A stretch of DNA of 43,837 nt from Clostridium sp. CS001 (GCF_020443565.1 NZ_JAIZZN010000033.1:1-43837); one strand, 5' to 3'. Counted from the stretch's first letter, positions 26,291 to 33,734 are shown. Numbers and translations: made by a program. The notes: a model not told the origin generated them from the letters alone.

Positions 26291-26330
26291 AATAGCATAT
26301 ATACTCCATAACAATTGTTGTATAATATAA
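26267..26330. repeat. Direct repeat from the KilA-N 3' end, copy 1
   Basis: Begins GAGCAAGACCTACCCCAGAT, includes the KilA-N stop and CTCCATAACAATTGTTG. It recurs at 27181-27248 with a few changes. Confidence 0.75.
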
Positions 26331-26390
26331 GAAAAGTGTGTCGTAGTTTGAAGTCTATTATTTTTTGTAACAATTTAATTGTGACAATTT

Positions 26391-26879
26391 TTAAGATATC
26401 CACATTTCAATTGATTTTTTTTGAAACCACTTACCAAATAGATTATAGAATTTTATTGTCATTCCACCACCGCTTAAATAATCCCCTTTACTATTATCAG
26501 ACACTGCCCAGGTATTATCTAATGTTAGCTTAGCATTCCAATTATTAATATCTATTTTTCTAAAATTAGGATACAGGAAATCTCCTTCTTGATTTGCTTT
26601 TTTCTTTATTTCTGTGGGGCTTAATACAATGAGTTTAATATTCGGTAACACTGGTAAGAGATTAGAATCAATAATTTCTGATGATATAATTATATTTTCC
26701 TTGTCTTTAATAAGATTATAATCGGGTATTTTACCATACACTATTGCCGTTTCAATTACTCTTTTTACTAACTCTTTATTTGAATTAGTATTTTCAGGTC
26801 TAAATGTTGCGAATGAAATTAACAATAGAATAATCATTATTGATGTTAAAATTAAATTTCTTTTTGTTTTACCCTTCAT
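26391..26879 (-). CDS. Membrane-anchored unknown protein
   Basis: A 162-residue protein with one N-terminal membrane segment (about residues 9-27, LILTSIMIILLLISFATF) after a basic KGKTKR stretch, so an uncleaved signal anchor or signal peptide with the bulk outside. The outer domain ends in FYNLFGKWFQKKSIEMWIS. GGGGGAG lies 7 nt before the ATG. Not recognised. It sits alone between two copies of a KilA-N-derived repeat and beside cassette-like element 3. Confidence 0.7.
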   Translation of the reverse strand: MKGKTKRNLILTSIMIILLLISFATFRPENTNSNKELVKRVIETAIVYGKIPDYNLIKDKENIIISSEIIDSNLLPVLPNIKLIVLSPTEIKKKANQEGDFLYPNFRKIDINNWNAKLTLDNTWAVSDNSKGDYLSGGGMTIKFYNLFGKWFQKKSIEMWIS

Positions 26880-26987
26880 TAATATCTCCCCCTTTAAAAC
26901 TCTAATTATTACATAATAAAATACAACTGTGTCTTAAAAAACAATTCCAAATAACATTAGAGCAATAATTTTCTTGTTACAAATGAT

Positions 26988-27163
26988 CTATAACGTTTCG
27001 TGTTCAAGATGCCTGAGAAGCCTAGAGCGACGCGCTTGGTGAAGGAATGTGCCTTGGCGATGAGTTCAAGAGTTTCATAATTTAAAAGGTATACAGGAAT
27101 ACTAAACTGGACCCATTAAAAGTACTCACCAGCCAAGGCGAATAGCAACATTTTGTTATAGGC
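26988..27163. repeat. Cassette-boundary-like repeat (attC-like), element 3
   Basis: Bounded by CTATAACGTTTCGTGTT at the left and GCAACATTTTGTTATAG at the right, which are imperfect inverted repeats (TATAAC/GTTATA, GTT-C/G-AAC, GCC/GGC). It shares TTGGTGAAGGAATGTGC and AAGGCGAATAGCAA with element 1. No ORF of note lies inside. Confidence 0.55.
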
Positions 27164-27180
27164 CGTTTAGTAACTAGACT

Positions 27181-27248
27181 TTGAGCAAGACCTACCCCAG
27201 ATATCCTAGAATATGGTCTTTGCTCCATAACAATTGTTGAACGATATA
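27181..27248. repeat. Direct repeat from the KilA-N 3' end, copy 2
   Basis: Nearly the same as 26267-26330, again encoding EQDLPQIS-stop. Here GAGCAAGACC also pairs with GGTCTTTGCTC to form a hairpin (27183-27223). It shows that a segment of about 915 bp spacing was duplicated or inserted. Confidence 0.7.
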
Positions 27249-27318
27249 ATAATGTTCTGACTGTATTTGTCATATCACTATGTTTTGAAAAGCACATGAA
27301 TTTAATAATATATTAAAT

Positions 27319-27813
27319 TTACTTCTTCATAAGAAATTCCTCTTTATAATTCATGTTATTATATAATTTTCTTAATTCCTCGATAACTTTTGTGTCTGTG
27401 TATTTATATATAAATTTAGTTGTTTCATTTTCTTTATATTTGAATATAAAAATTTGTTTTTTAGATACACCTATTTGATATATATAACTCTTTGCAAATT
27501 CTGTATTATCAATTAAGGATATGCTAAAGTCTGCTTCTTTTTCTTTTTCTTTTTGATTGCTTTCTATGCAACTTATTGTTTTTAGGTACTTGGCTATGTT
27601 TTGCATATCTTGTGTGTCAGTAACCATTTTGCTCCTGCCCAACTCTTTTTCGCTACTCGTAATTGTAAGATTAGAAAATTCGATTCTTTTAGTTAAATTT
27701 ATTGGAATATCATTAAGTGGCTTTATCGGTTCTCCACTCTCTGGTTTGGAACATCCAGTATATAATAATATTAGACAGGAAAAAAGAATAATAAAAATAA
27801 ATGTTTTTTTCAA
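27319..27813 (-). CDS. Small lipoprotein of unknown function
   Basis: A 164-residue protein with a lipoprotein signal peptide: KK, a hydrophobic stretch FIFIILFSCLILL and lipobox LLYTGC with Cys near residue 20. A TTG start at 27813 is chosen because AAGGGGATG precedes it at about 7 nt; an ATG 48 nt upstream has no site. The mature part carries repeated basic/acidic strand-like segments (YIYQIGVSKKQIFIFKYKEN). It would be anchored on the outer membrane face. Family not recognised. Confidence 0.75.
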   Translation of the reverse strand: MKKTFIFIILFSCLILLYTGCSKPESGEPIKPLNDIPINLTKRIEFSNLTITSSEKELGRSKMVTDTQDMQNIAKYLKTISCIESNQKEKEKEADFSISLIDNTEFAKSYIYQIGVSKKQIFIFKYKENETTKFIYKYTDTKVIEELRKLYNNMNYKEEFLMKK

Positions 27814-27972
27814 AATATCATCCCCTTTTATTTGATGAAAATTCTTCGTAACATTTAACAAATATCCATTAACTAAATAATTAAGTTAGTAGGTCTTTTA
27901 AGAAAAATATGAACTAGCATTCAGGTTATGAAGGGTGTATGTCTACAACCTTTCGTAACGTAGAAAATGCTA

Positions 27973-28557
27973 TTATCGGTATTTGTTAAGAACTCTATCA
28001 TCACTCCATACCTGAGCTTCAATGTACCATGGACGATTCCAATCAAAATTAAAATTATCATAACCTTCATAAGTTATCCAACCGCGTTGATTTATAATCT
28101 CTAATATTCCATCAAATGTATATACAGGCGGTCGATATTTGCCAATGTCAAAATTATCAAATTCTCTTGGGTCAACAGTTTGACATTGGTCGCCATATGT
28201 AAATGATACAGCAGTCATATCAAAATCATTTACTGGAATTTTAATGTAATCCCTATCATGATAATAATGCAAAAATGCATTTTCGTATGATGAATCATTT
28301 ACCAATACCATATAAATAGGAACCCGCCTTACAGGTTTACCGCCTTTTTCTATAAAGGTTATTCGGGTCATGTTTTCCTGACGTCGGCGTATAACAATAT
28401 TATCATCGCTGTAAACACTACCGACAACGGTTTTTTCCCCGGAAATAATGCTTTCTTTTCGATATTGACTTAACAATTTTTGCACTTCATCATCAGGCAA
28501 ATCTGATAATGTTAGAAAAGGACCTCTTTCTTTCTCAAAAAAATGATATAAATACAT
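27973..28557 (-). CDS. Conserved unknown protein (YHFFEKERGPF type)
   Basis: A 194-residue cytosolic protein starting MYLYHFFEKERGPFLTLSDL. From memory it belongs to a widespread bacterial family with no assigned function, sharing the opening YHFFEKERGPF, a central FIEKGGKPVRRVPIYMVL and an SFTYGD-containing segment, with an aromatic C-terminus. Members are commonly found among toxin-immunity-like and accessory genes. AGGAGG lies 7 nt before the ATG. Transcribed alone. Function not assigned. Confidence 0.75.
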   Translation of the reverse strand: MYLYHFFEKERGPFLTLSDLPDDEVQKLLSQYRKESIISGEKTVVGSVYSDDNIVIRRRQENMTRITFIEKGGKPVRRVPIYMVLVNDSSYENAFLHYYHDRDYIKIPVNDFDMTAVSFTYGDQCQTVDPREFDNFDIGKYRPPVYTFDGILEIINQRGWITYEGYDNFNFDWNRPWYIEAQVWSDDRVLNKYR

Positions 28558-28716
28558 GTTACCCTCCTGAACAAAATTTTATGTTTTTTACATAACTCTA
28601 ACAGCGCACTTTTTTACTATTGCTCATCAATCGTAGTTTTGCAACAAATAAAAAATATACGAATCTTGTGTGATATACAAAATGCGTAGCATGTTACTAA
28701 AAATCATACTTATGAA

Positions 28717-28971
28717 TCACCTAAAAAAAATAAATACAGAAACAATGGCTGAAAATAAACCAGATGAAATTAAAAAAATTGCTGATTTTTTATTTTTAAT
28801 ATATAGGTAATACCCATTTGTTATATTAAAGATACCTGCTGAAAGCAATATAGGTGGCATTGCATCCATATTAACTATATTAAATAAACTTAACAAGCCT
28901 AAAACTAACAAAAAACATCCTATAACAATGAATACTGATATGAATTTTTTAAGAACTTCTTTTTTTCTCAA
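28717..28971 (-). CDS. Small three-helix membrane protein
   Basis: An 84-residue protein with three hydrophobic segments (FISVFIVIGCFLLVLGLLSL; ILLSAGIFNITNGYYLYI; AIFLISSGLFSAIVSVFIFF) and a basic N-terminus. A TTG start at 28971 is preferred, since AGGAGG lies 11 nt upstream; a GTG at 28983 overlaps the ribosome binding site. Not recognised. Confidence 0.6.
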   Translation of the reverse strand: MRKKEVLKKFISVFIVIGCFLLVLGLLSLFNIVNMDAMPPILLSAGIFNITNGYYLYIKNKKSAIFLISSGLFSAIVSVFIFFR

Positions 28972-29070
28972 CTTAGAAAACACCTCCTAACTATATAATA
29001 AAATACCGTTGCATAAAATATGAAGAACATGAATTGAGCAAAACATTATAATAGTCATCTACTCCATTTA

Positions 29071-29577
29071 TTAGTTTGTCTGAACGGAACTTATAACTGT
29101 TACCTTCTGTTCTAAACTTCTTTTTATGCCAAAATTATCATAGGTAATTTTTATATATGGTTGAAAATTTGTTTCCAGTTTCTTATGAAAATTAATTACT
29201 AAAACAACCTGAAAATCTTTTTCCCTAATCTTATACCCTTTAATCTCCTTATACCCCATTTTAATTTCTTCTGATAAAGCACTTTCTTCAGTTAAAACAC
29301 CTGTATGTTTATTTTCGTCTATGTAGAAATCATAACTAAAGGCATTATTATCATAAGTGATAGGCTTATAATTATCATCAAGAAGAACAATATCTTTAAT
29401 TTTAGGATTCATTATTCCTTGACTTTTAAAATTATAGGATAAATAGTAACATTCATCTAAGTTGTATGTAGTAAGTCCTGTAGATGATTTACCAATTAAT
29501 TTCATACTCCAAGATAAAAAGATAATACCCACAAGAATGATACTTATAAGAAAAAGCCATTTTACTTTAGGTTTCAT
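29071..29577 (-). CDS. Membrane-anchored unknown protein
   Basis: A 168-residue protein with one N-terminal membrane segment (about 7-24, WLFLISIILVGIIFLSW) and an outer domain rich in beta-type sequence (VVLVINFHKKLE, YIKITYDNFG). AAGGATG lies before the ATG. A promoter is visible about 60 bp upstream. Not recognised; general form resembles small secreted accessory proteins of Firmicutes. Confidence 0.7.
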   Translation of the reverse strand: MKPKVKWLFLISIILVGIIFLSWSMKLIGKSSTGLTTYNLDECYYLSYNFKSQGIMNPKIKDIVLLDDNYKPITYDNNAFSYDFYIDENKHTGVLTEESALSEEIKMGYKEIKGYKIREKDFQVVLVINFHKKLETNFQPYIKITYDNFGIKRSLEQKVTVISSVQTN

Positions 29578-29636
29578 ACAATCATCCTTTCTATTAATTC
29601 GTACTTAATTACCAATATGAAACAACTTTTAAGAAT

Positions 29637-29665
29637 ATTATACCACTATATACTACTTCTGTAAG
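29637..29665 (-). promoter_or_regulatory. Promoter of the 29071-29577 gene
   Basis: On the minus strand CTTACA (complement of 29660-29665) and TATAAT (complement of 29637-29642) are 17 bp apart. Confidence 0.6.
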
Positions 29666-29824
29666 CTTATAATCATCACAATAAGTATACTTTCCTAAAT
29701 AATAAAAGACCTTATCCTTGGAGCCTCACTATCTTATGAAAAATACAACATTTTGGAAGCCTCAAGTCTGCTTCCAAAGTCGTTAATATTGCACTATCGC
29801 AGATGATGATTTAAAGAAGAAAAA

Positions 29825-29868
29825 GGGCTATCTCAAAATAGAAATTACTTTCTATTTCGAGATAGCCC
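29825..29868 (-). terminator. Terminator of the DUF1659/DUF2922 unit
   Basis: A 20-bp stem with one mismatch: GGGCTATCTC continuing to 29844 pairs with 29849-29868 around TTAC. On the minus strand five T follow. It lies 8 nt after the DUF2922 stop. Confidence 0.9.
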
Positions 29869-29876
29869 CATTTTCA

Positions 29877-30113
29877 TTATGCTATTTCAACAACATTACT
29901 ATCAGTATAAACCGTCTTAGCATCTTTCTTGCCAGTTAAATCACCATTAACTGATGCAAAAATATTTTTTGCAATGACCAAATCCATAAGAGTATTTACC
30001 TGTGCTTCTGTTATAGTTGCCATGCCGTTTTCATCAGATTTAATGTCATCTACAGTTAAAGTAAAGTATTTACCTTCTACAGATGTTAAAAATCTCATAA
30101 CTAATTTATGCAT
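29877..30113 (-). CDS. DUF2922 family protein
   Basis: A 78-residue small protein (MHKLVMRFLTSVEGKYFTLT, ending KKDAKTVYTDSNVVEIA). DUF2922 proteins are found in Firmicutes next to DUF1659 and YvrJ; their role is not known. AAGGAGG lies before the ATG. A decayed copy of its 3' end is found 17 kb away at 12955-13020. Confidence 0.9.
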   Translation of the reverse strand: MHKLVMRFLTSVEGKYFTLTVDDIKSDENGMATITEAQVNTLMDLVIAKNIFASVNGDLTGKKDAKTVYTDSNVVEIA

Positions 30114-30167
30114 ATTATTTGTCCTCCTTTTAATTATTTAGCTAATAGCTATTAAGCTATTAAACTA

Positions 30168-30389
30168 TTATTTAGATAAGCTGTACTGATCTTCTTTGTT
30201 TATGGAAACTAATGGGTATGTTTTGATGTTAGATATTGCTTCGCCAACAGCGAAAATATCTTCATCCAAGGCCATAACTTTTAGATTACCAAGTGTTTTT
30301 ACTGCCACCTTATCCTTGCCTTTGCTGTCAACGCCTACTTTCATAGTAAGTTTTAATACACTTGCTACCTTTGTAGATTCTACTGCCAT
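30168..30389 (-). CDS. DUF1659 family protein
   Basis: A 73-residue small protein (MAVESTKVASVLKLTMKVGV) of the DUF1659 family, function unknown, usually paired with DUF2922 as here (55 nt gap). GGAGTG precedes the ATG. A 12-bp sequence shared with the YvrJ upstream region lies about 35 bp before its start. Confidence 0.9.
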   Translation of the reverse strand: MAVESTKVASVLKLTMKVGVDSKGKDKVAVKTLGNLKVMALDEDIFAVGEAISNIKTYPLVSINKEDQYSLSK

Positions 30390-30423
30390 AATGAATCACT
30401 CCTTTCTTTTTTTCTTTTCACTG

Positions 30424-30435
30424 AATATATATGCT
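30424..30435 (-). promoter_or_regulatory. Shared 12-mer AGCATATATATT, upstream of DUF1659
   Basis: On the minus strand this 12-mer lies about 35 bp before the DUF1659 start. The same 12-mer occurs about 30 bp before YvrJ (30688-30699). The position suits a -10 element read by a common, perhaps alternative, sigma factor. Confidence 0.5.
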
Positions 30436-30470
30436 CTTCTAAAAGTTTTTGCAGATTTTATGAAAATAAA

Positions 30471-30502
30471 AAATAAGGATACCTAAGTTGGTACCCTTAT
30501 TT
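30471..30502 (-). terminator. Terminator of the YvrJ gene
   Basis: AAATAAGGATACC (30471-30483) pairs with GGTACCCTTATTT (30490-30502) with one mismatch; the minus strand continues with T residues. The stem overlaps the YvrJ stop codon, so YvrJ and DUF1659 are separate transcription units. Confidence 0.8.
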
Positions 30503-30658
30503 TTGGGGTTTTTCTATAACGGTGGATATAGCTGCAGTTAATTCAGAGATAGATTTATTGAGATCCTCAATTTTCTTCTCAAATCGAACAAGCAAGTATA
30601 TACTCACGCCTATAGGGAAGCCAACTGTATTAACCAGCTTGATAAATGTATCATACAT
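30497..30658 (-). CDS. YvrJ family protein
   Basis: A 53-residue protein (MYDTFIKLVNTVGFPIGVSI, YLLVRFEKKIEDLNKSISEL) with one membrane helix (about 12-24) and a short coiled-coil-like tail. In Bacillus subtilis yvrJ belongs to the SigO-RsoA regulon; the role of the small protein is unknown. GGAGG lies upstream of the ATG. It forms a set with DUF1659 and DUF2922. Confidence 0.88.
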   Translation of the reverse strand: MYDTFIKLVNTVGFPIGVSIYLLVRFEKKIEDLNKSISELTAAISTVIEKPQK

Positions 30659-30687
30659 GAAACATTCCTCCCCTCACCGTTACAGCT

Positions 30688-30699
30688 AATATATATGCT
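30688..30699 (-). promoter_or_regulatory. Shared 12-mer AGCATATATATT, upstream of YvrJ
   Basis: Identical to 30424-30435 and at a similar distance from the start codon. TTCATA lies 18 bp upstream on the minus strand, which resembles a forespore-type -35, but the second copy lacks it at that spacing. Confidence 0.5.
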
Positions 30700-30805
30700 T
30701 ATCCTAGTTGTTTTCTATGAATTTCTAAAAAAATTTTTTAGTTCCATATAATAGTCAATTAAAGAATTTATTTAAGAAAGAAAAGAGCAAAGAAGAGCAG
30801 GGGTT

Positions 30806-31774
30806 TTATGAGCGCAAAGGGAATTTCTCTCTAAGTTCCTCTTGCCATGGATCTAAAAAACCTTTTTCAAAAAAATACGTGGGGTTACCACATATTTCAC
30901 AGAATCTATTATTACTAGGGTTGGATGGGCAGTCATCAATATTTTTAAAATAACTAGAGCAGTAATTAAAAATATGTGTACCACAAATCGTGCAACGGTC
31001 ATCTTTTGCATATTTTACATCAGATTTACATAAAGGGCATTCAAGGACTCTTCTGTACTTATCTAGTTTGATTTGCTGCGTATAATAAACTCTTTTAAAT
31101 CCATTTAGGCTATTACGCACAGGGTTACCACAAATCCCACAAAACTCTGAAAATATTGAAAAACAAGTATTTCCACAGGTAATGCATGTGGATATTTTTC
31201 TTGAGGTAAGTAGATCTAGTCTTTTCATATTATTTAATCTTTTCCATAGTGCTGTTTCAGATACAATAAAAAATTCGGAAGTTGATTTAAGAGAAGGGTA
31301 ATTACAGGATAAAATAAGGTGTTTTGGCATGAGAAGTATTCCACCAAGTTCGTCAGCTTCTAGCTCTTCTAAGATTTTTTCTTCGCTTGTTTTTGCTTCC
31401 CGAGGAATTTTAAGATGGTCTAAGATAATATGGGCTACTTCATGAGCCAGAGTAAAATTTAATCTTCTTTCATGTGAATGCTCATAAGGATATTTAGCCT
31501 TATTTTTATTTATCTGCATTAGATAAACATTGTATTTATAATTATATTCAGTTAATGCGTCATATATAGGAGGCAACTCAAAAAAACCATATTCAAATGG
31601 TATGAGTTGTAGTTCTTTCATTTTTTTTATGAGTAGAGTGCAATCAAGTGGCCAATCAGTGGCTTTTAAGTCAAATAGATCAATAAACCATTGCAGTCTC
31701 AAGTTGATATATTCATGTCTATGTTGTGGTATAAGATCCATAGTATAATATTTCTTATTATAAATACTCATCAT
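30806..31774 (-). CDS. ImmA/IrrE-type metallopeptidase with C-terminal zinc ribbons
   Basis: A 322-residue protein. The metallopeptidase half has the zinc motif HEVAH (in FTLAHEVAHIILDH) and the downstream glutamate in EELEADELGGILLMP. ImmA/IrrE peptidases cleave or inactivate phage-type repressors after DNA damage. The C-terminal third carries three pairs of Cys knuckles (CITCGNT with CGICGNP; CPLCKS with CTICGTH; CEICGNP), probably zinc ribbons. The start at 31774 follows AAGAAGG at 6 nt. It is transcribed after the CI-like XRE gene, the normal ImmR-ImmA partnership, so that XRE protein is its likely target. Confidence 0.85.
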   Translation of the reverse strand: MMSIYNKKYYTMDLIPQHRHEYINLRLQWFIDLFDLKATDWPLDCTLLIKKMKELQLIPFEYGFFELPPIYDALTEYNYKYNVYLMQINKNKAKYPYEHSHERRLNFTLAHEVAHIILDHLKIPREAKTSEEKILEELEADELGGILLMPKHLILSCNYPSLKSTSEFFIVSETALWKRLNNMKRLDLLTSRKISTCITCGNTCFSIFSEFCGICGNPVRNSLNGFKRVYYTQQIKLDKYRRVLECPLCKSDVKYAKDDRCTICGTHIFNYCSSYFKNIDDCPSNPSNNRFCEICGNPTYFFEKGFLDPWQEELREKFPLRS

Positions 31775-31859
31775 ATATAACCTTCTTCCTGAACGTATGT
31801 TCGTACATTGCATAAGAAGATTATACAATTATTATAACAATAAAACAAGTATTTACATA

Positions 31860-32294
31860 TTATTTTTCTTTATTTTTTATAAATTGCTCAAGTAAAGCTT
31901 CAGTTTGAGCTTTTATGATGTTTCTTTCTGAATCTGAAAGATTTGCGGCAGTGACTCTGTAGGCAAGGTTAGCCCATTTGCTATCTTTTTCATACATATC
32001 CTTAGCACGTCTTACAATATCTACAAGGTGTCCTTTATCATCTCTATATATATTTTCTAAGTATCCTTCATGATCTATAACCTCTTCAATATAACCAGCC
32101 TGTTTTAATAATTCCTCATAGGTTTTACCTAAGTGAGGAGCAAAAGCTTTAAGAGCCATTGGGGATGGTTTCTGCCTTTCACCAGTTTCAATTCTTGAGA
32201 TTTCAGCATTGCTTACCCCTGATTTTAGAGCTAAATCTCGCTGAGATAGATTATTTTCATTTCTTAAATTTTTTATAAATTCACCAAAATTCAT
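31860..32294 (-). CDS. CI-like XRE-family repressor
   Basis: A 144-residue regulator with an N-terminal helix-turn-helix (about 5-60: FIKNLRNENNLSQRDLALKS, GVSNAEISRIETGERQKPSP) and a helical C-terminal part. The ATG at 32294 fits a start of transcription near 32310; upstream in-frame codons would not be in the mRNA. It is divergent from a Cro-like gene across overlapping promoters and three operator-like 12-mers, and followed by an ImmA peptidase, so it is the probable lysogeny repressor. Confidence 0.88.
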   Translation of the reverse strand: MNFGEFIKNLRNENNLSQRDLALKSGVSNAEISRIETGERQKPSPMALKAFAPHLGKTYEELLKQAGYIEEVIDHEGYLENIYRDDKGHLVDIVRRAKDMYEKDSKWANLAYRVTAANLSDSERNIIKAQTEALLEQFIKNKEK

Positions 32295-32316
32295 GACAAC
32301 ACAACCCTTCACCCCC

Positions 32317-32345
32317 ATTATATATAAAGTGATACCTAATGGCAA
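32317..32345 (-). promoter_or_regulatory. Promoter of the CI-like/ImmA operon
   Basis: On the minus strand TTGCCA (complement of 32340-32345) and TATAAT (complement of 32317-32322) are 17 bp apart. Operator candidate 1, TACCTAATGGCA (32333-32344), overlaps the -35. Confidence 0.8.
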
Positions 32346-32364
32346 TAGAAAATACAATAATTGG

Positions 32365-32415
32365 TTGACAAAGGGTATGCCCAAATGTTACCATAAAATT
32401 AGTTACCAAATGGTA
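32365..32415 (+). promoter_or_regulatory. Rightward promoter with operator-like 12-mers
   Basis: TTGACA (32365-32370) and TACCAT (32389-32394) are 18 bp apart. GCCCAAATGTTA (32379-32390) overlaps the -10 and the palindrome TACCAAATGGTA (32404-32415) lies just downstream. With TACCTAATGGCA at 32333 these make three related sites for the CI/Cro pair. Confidence 0.65.
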
Positions 32416-32434
32416 GCTGTGGAGGAGGGGGAAT

Positions 32435-32641
32435 ATGTTTTTAAATATAGAGTTTCTTAAAGAACTCATTGAGAAGAAGGGTTGGTCAGAACGGCAACTT
32501 GCAATGAGAGCAGGACTGTCTCCTGCTACAATTTCACGCATAATTACTGGTAAAAGGGGAGCCGGAACTCGTACATTTTTGGGAATACGCAAAGCCTTTC
32601 CAGACGAGCCTTTGGACAAACTATTTCTTTTACCTAAATAG
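32435..32641 (+). CDS. Cro-like XRE-family protein
   Basis: A 68-residue single-domain helix-turn-helix protein (LKELIEKKGWSERQLAMRAG, LSPATISRIITGKRGAGTRT). GGAGGAGGGGG precedes the ATG. It is the first gene of the rightward phage-type operon and faces the CI-like repressor, the usual Cro position. Confidence 0.85.
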   Translation: MFLNIEFLKELIEKKGWSERQLAMRAGLSPATISRIITGKRGAGTRTFLGIRKAFPDEPLDKLFLLPK

Positions 32642-32712
32642 CTACCAAAGGGGAGTAAATATAAAAATTGAAAACTAACTATAAACTAGTAAAGACTAAG
32701 GGGGTAAAAAGT

Positions 32713-33081
32713 ATGAACATAAGCATTGATATCAATTTAATAGCTTCAGAGGAAATAACCAATTCTCTATTAAGCCTGGCAGCAGTTCTTCATAATGCAG
32801 TTCCTATTTTCAATGTAAATCCAAAGGTCCTAGGTCCTAAAGAAGAAGTTAATATAATAAGCAAAGAAGTAGGGGCACCTAAAGAAAAGATAGAAATATC
32901 AAACCAAGAAGTTAAAGAGATAACGCTACAAGAAGTGCGAAGTATTCTAGCACAGCTTTCAAAGAATGGTAAGGGAGCAGAAGTAAAAGCACTTATAAAA
33001 AAGTTTGGGGTTAGCAAACTCACAGAAATTCCAAAAGAAAAGTATGAGCAGCTTTTAAGCGAAGTAGAGTTTATAAATTAA
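32713..33081 (+). CDS. Phage-type unknown protein
   Basis: A 122-residue protein (MNISIDINLIASEEITNSLL) with a variable middle and a helical C-terminus (VRSILAQLSKNGKGAEVKAL, KFGVSKLTEIPKEKYEQLLS) that resembles a small SAP/rho-type nucleic-acid-binding motif. The ATG at 32713 follows AAGGGGGT at 8 nt. Found in the replication arms of clostridial phages; function unassigned. Confidence 0.75.
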   Translation: MNISIDINLIASEEITNSLLSLAAVLHNAVPIFNVNPKVLGPKEEVNIISKEVGAPKEKIEISNQEVKEITLQEVRSILAQLSKNGKGAEVKALIKKFGVSKLTEIPKEKYEQLLSEVEFIN

Positions 33082-33095
33082 GGGGGGATTTATTC

Positions 33096-33617
33096 ATGAA
33101 AATAATTACAGGGAAAGTTAGATTTTGTTATGTAAATGTGTGGGAACCAAAGAGCATTAATGGAGGTGAACCTAAGTATTCTGTGAGTATTATAATTCCA
33201 AAGACAGATAAGGAAACCCTTAAAAAAATAAATCTTGCCATTGAAGCTGCTAAAAATGAGGGCACAGTAAAATTTGGAGATAAACTACTTAATAACTTTA
33301 AAACACCTCTTCGGGATGGGGATGTGGATAGAGCAGAGGATGAAACCTATGCAGGTAGCTATTTTATTAATGCACATAGCATTATAAAGCCTGGTATTGT
33401 GGATAGAAGTGTACAAGCTATAACAGAGGAAAGTCAGTTCTACAGTGGTTGTTATGGAAGAGCTAGCCTTGTGTTTTATGCTTATAATGCAGAGGGGAAC
33501 AAAGGTATAGCCTGTGGACTACAAAACATTCAAAAGCTAGAAGATGGAGAAATGCTTTGTGGACATAGCACTGCCCAGGAGGATTTTGAGGACATGGAAG
33601 AAGATTATTTAAATTAA
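33096..33617 (+). CDS. DUF2815 family phage protein (probable ssDNA-binding protein)
   Basis: A 173-residue protein (MKIITGKVRFCYVNVWEPKS, PKYSVSIIIPKTDKETLKKI). DUF2815 proteins are encoded next to family A polymerases in many Firmicutes phages and are thought to bind single-stranded DNA. The acidic C-terminal tail (AQEDFEDMEEDYLN) fits that role. AAGGGGGG lies before the ATG. Same strand and operon as the Cro-like gene and the polymerase. Confidence 0.85.
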   Translation: MKIITGKVRFCYVNVWEPKSINGGEPKYSVSIIIPKTDKETLKKINLAIEAAKNEGTVKFGDKLLNNFKTPLRDGDVDRAEDETYAGSYFINAHSIIKPGIVDRSVQAITEESQFYSGCYGRASLVFYAYNAEGNKGIACGLQNIQKLEDGEMLCGHSTAQEDFEDMEEDYLN

Positions 33618-33626
33618 ATTAAAGAA

Positions 33627-33649
33627 GTGCCACTCACGTGGCAAGTGGC
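33627..33649. repeat. Short hairpin repeat, copy 2
   Basis: GCCACT (33629-33634) pairs with AGTGGC (33644-33649). The 21-mer 33627-33647 matches 22987-23007 except for two central bases, and again lies 3' of a gene. Confidence 0.55.
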
Positions 33650-33675
33650 AAGTTTTACTTGTAAATTACTTTAGG

Positions 33676-33713
33676 GGAGAAAAGTTTCTGGTGTATTATA
33701 GAAATTTTTCTCC
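33676..33713 (+). other. Hairpin before the polymerase gene
   Basis: GGAGAAAA (33676-33683) pairs with TTTTCTCC (33706-33713), with TTCT/AGAA inside. It lies about 20 nt before the polymerase start and could affect transcription or translation of that gene. Confidence 0.4.
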
Positions 33714-33734
33714 TTATCTTTAGGAGATGATAAT

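Noticed and set aside
26315-26533. 72-codon plus-strand frame
   Set aside because: Overlaps the 3' end of the well-supported minus-strand gene at 26391 and has no ribosome binding site.
27082-27297. 71-codon minus-strand frame
   Set aside because: It lies across the cassette-like element and the KilA-N repeat and shows no coding pattern.
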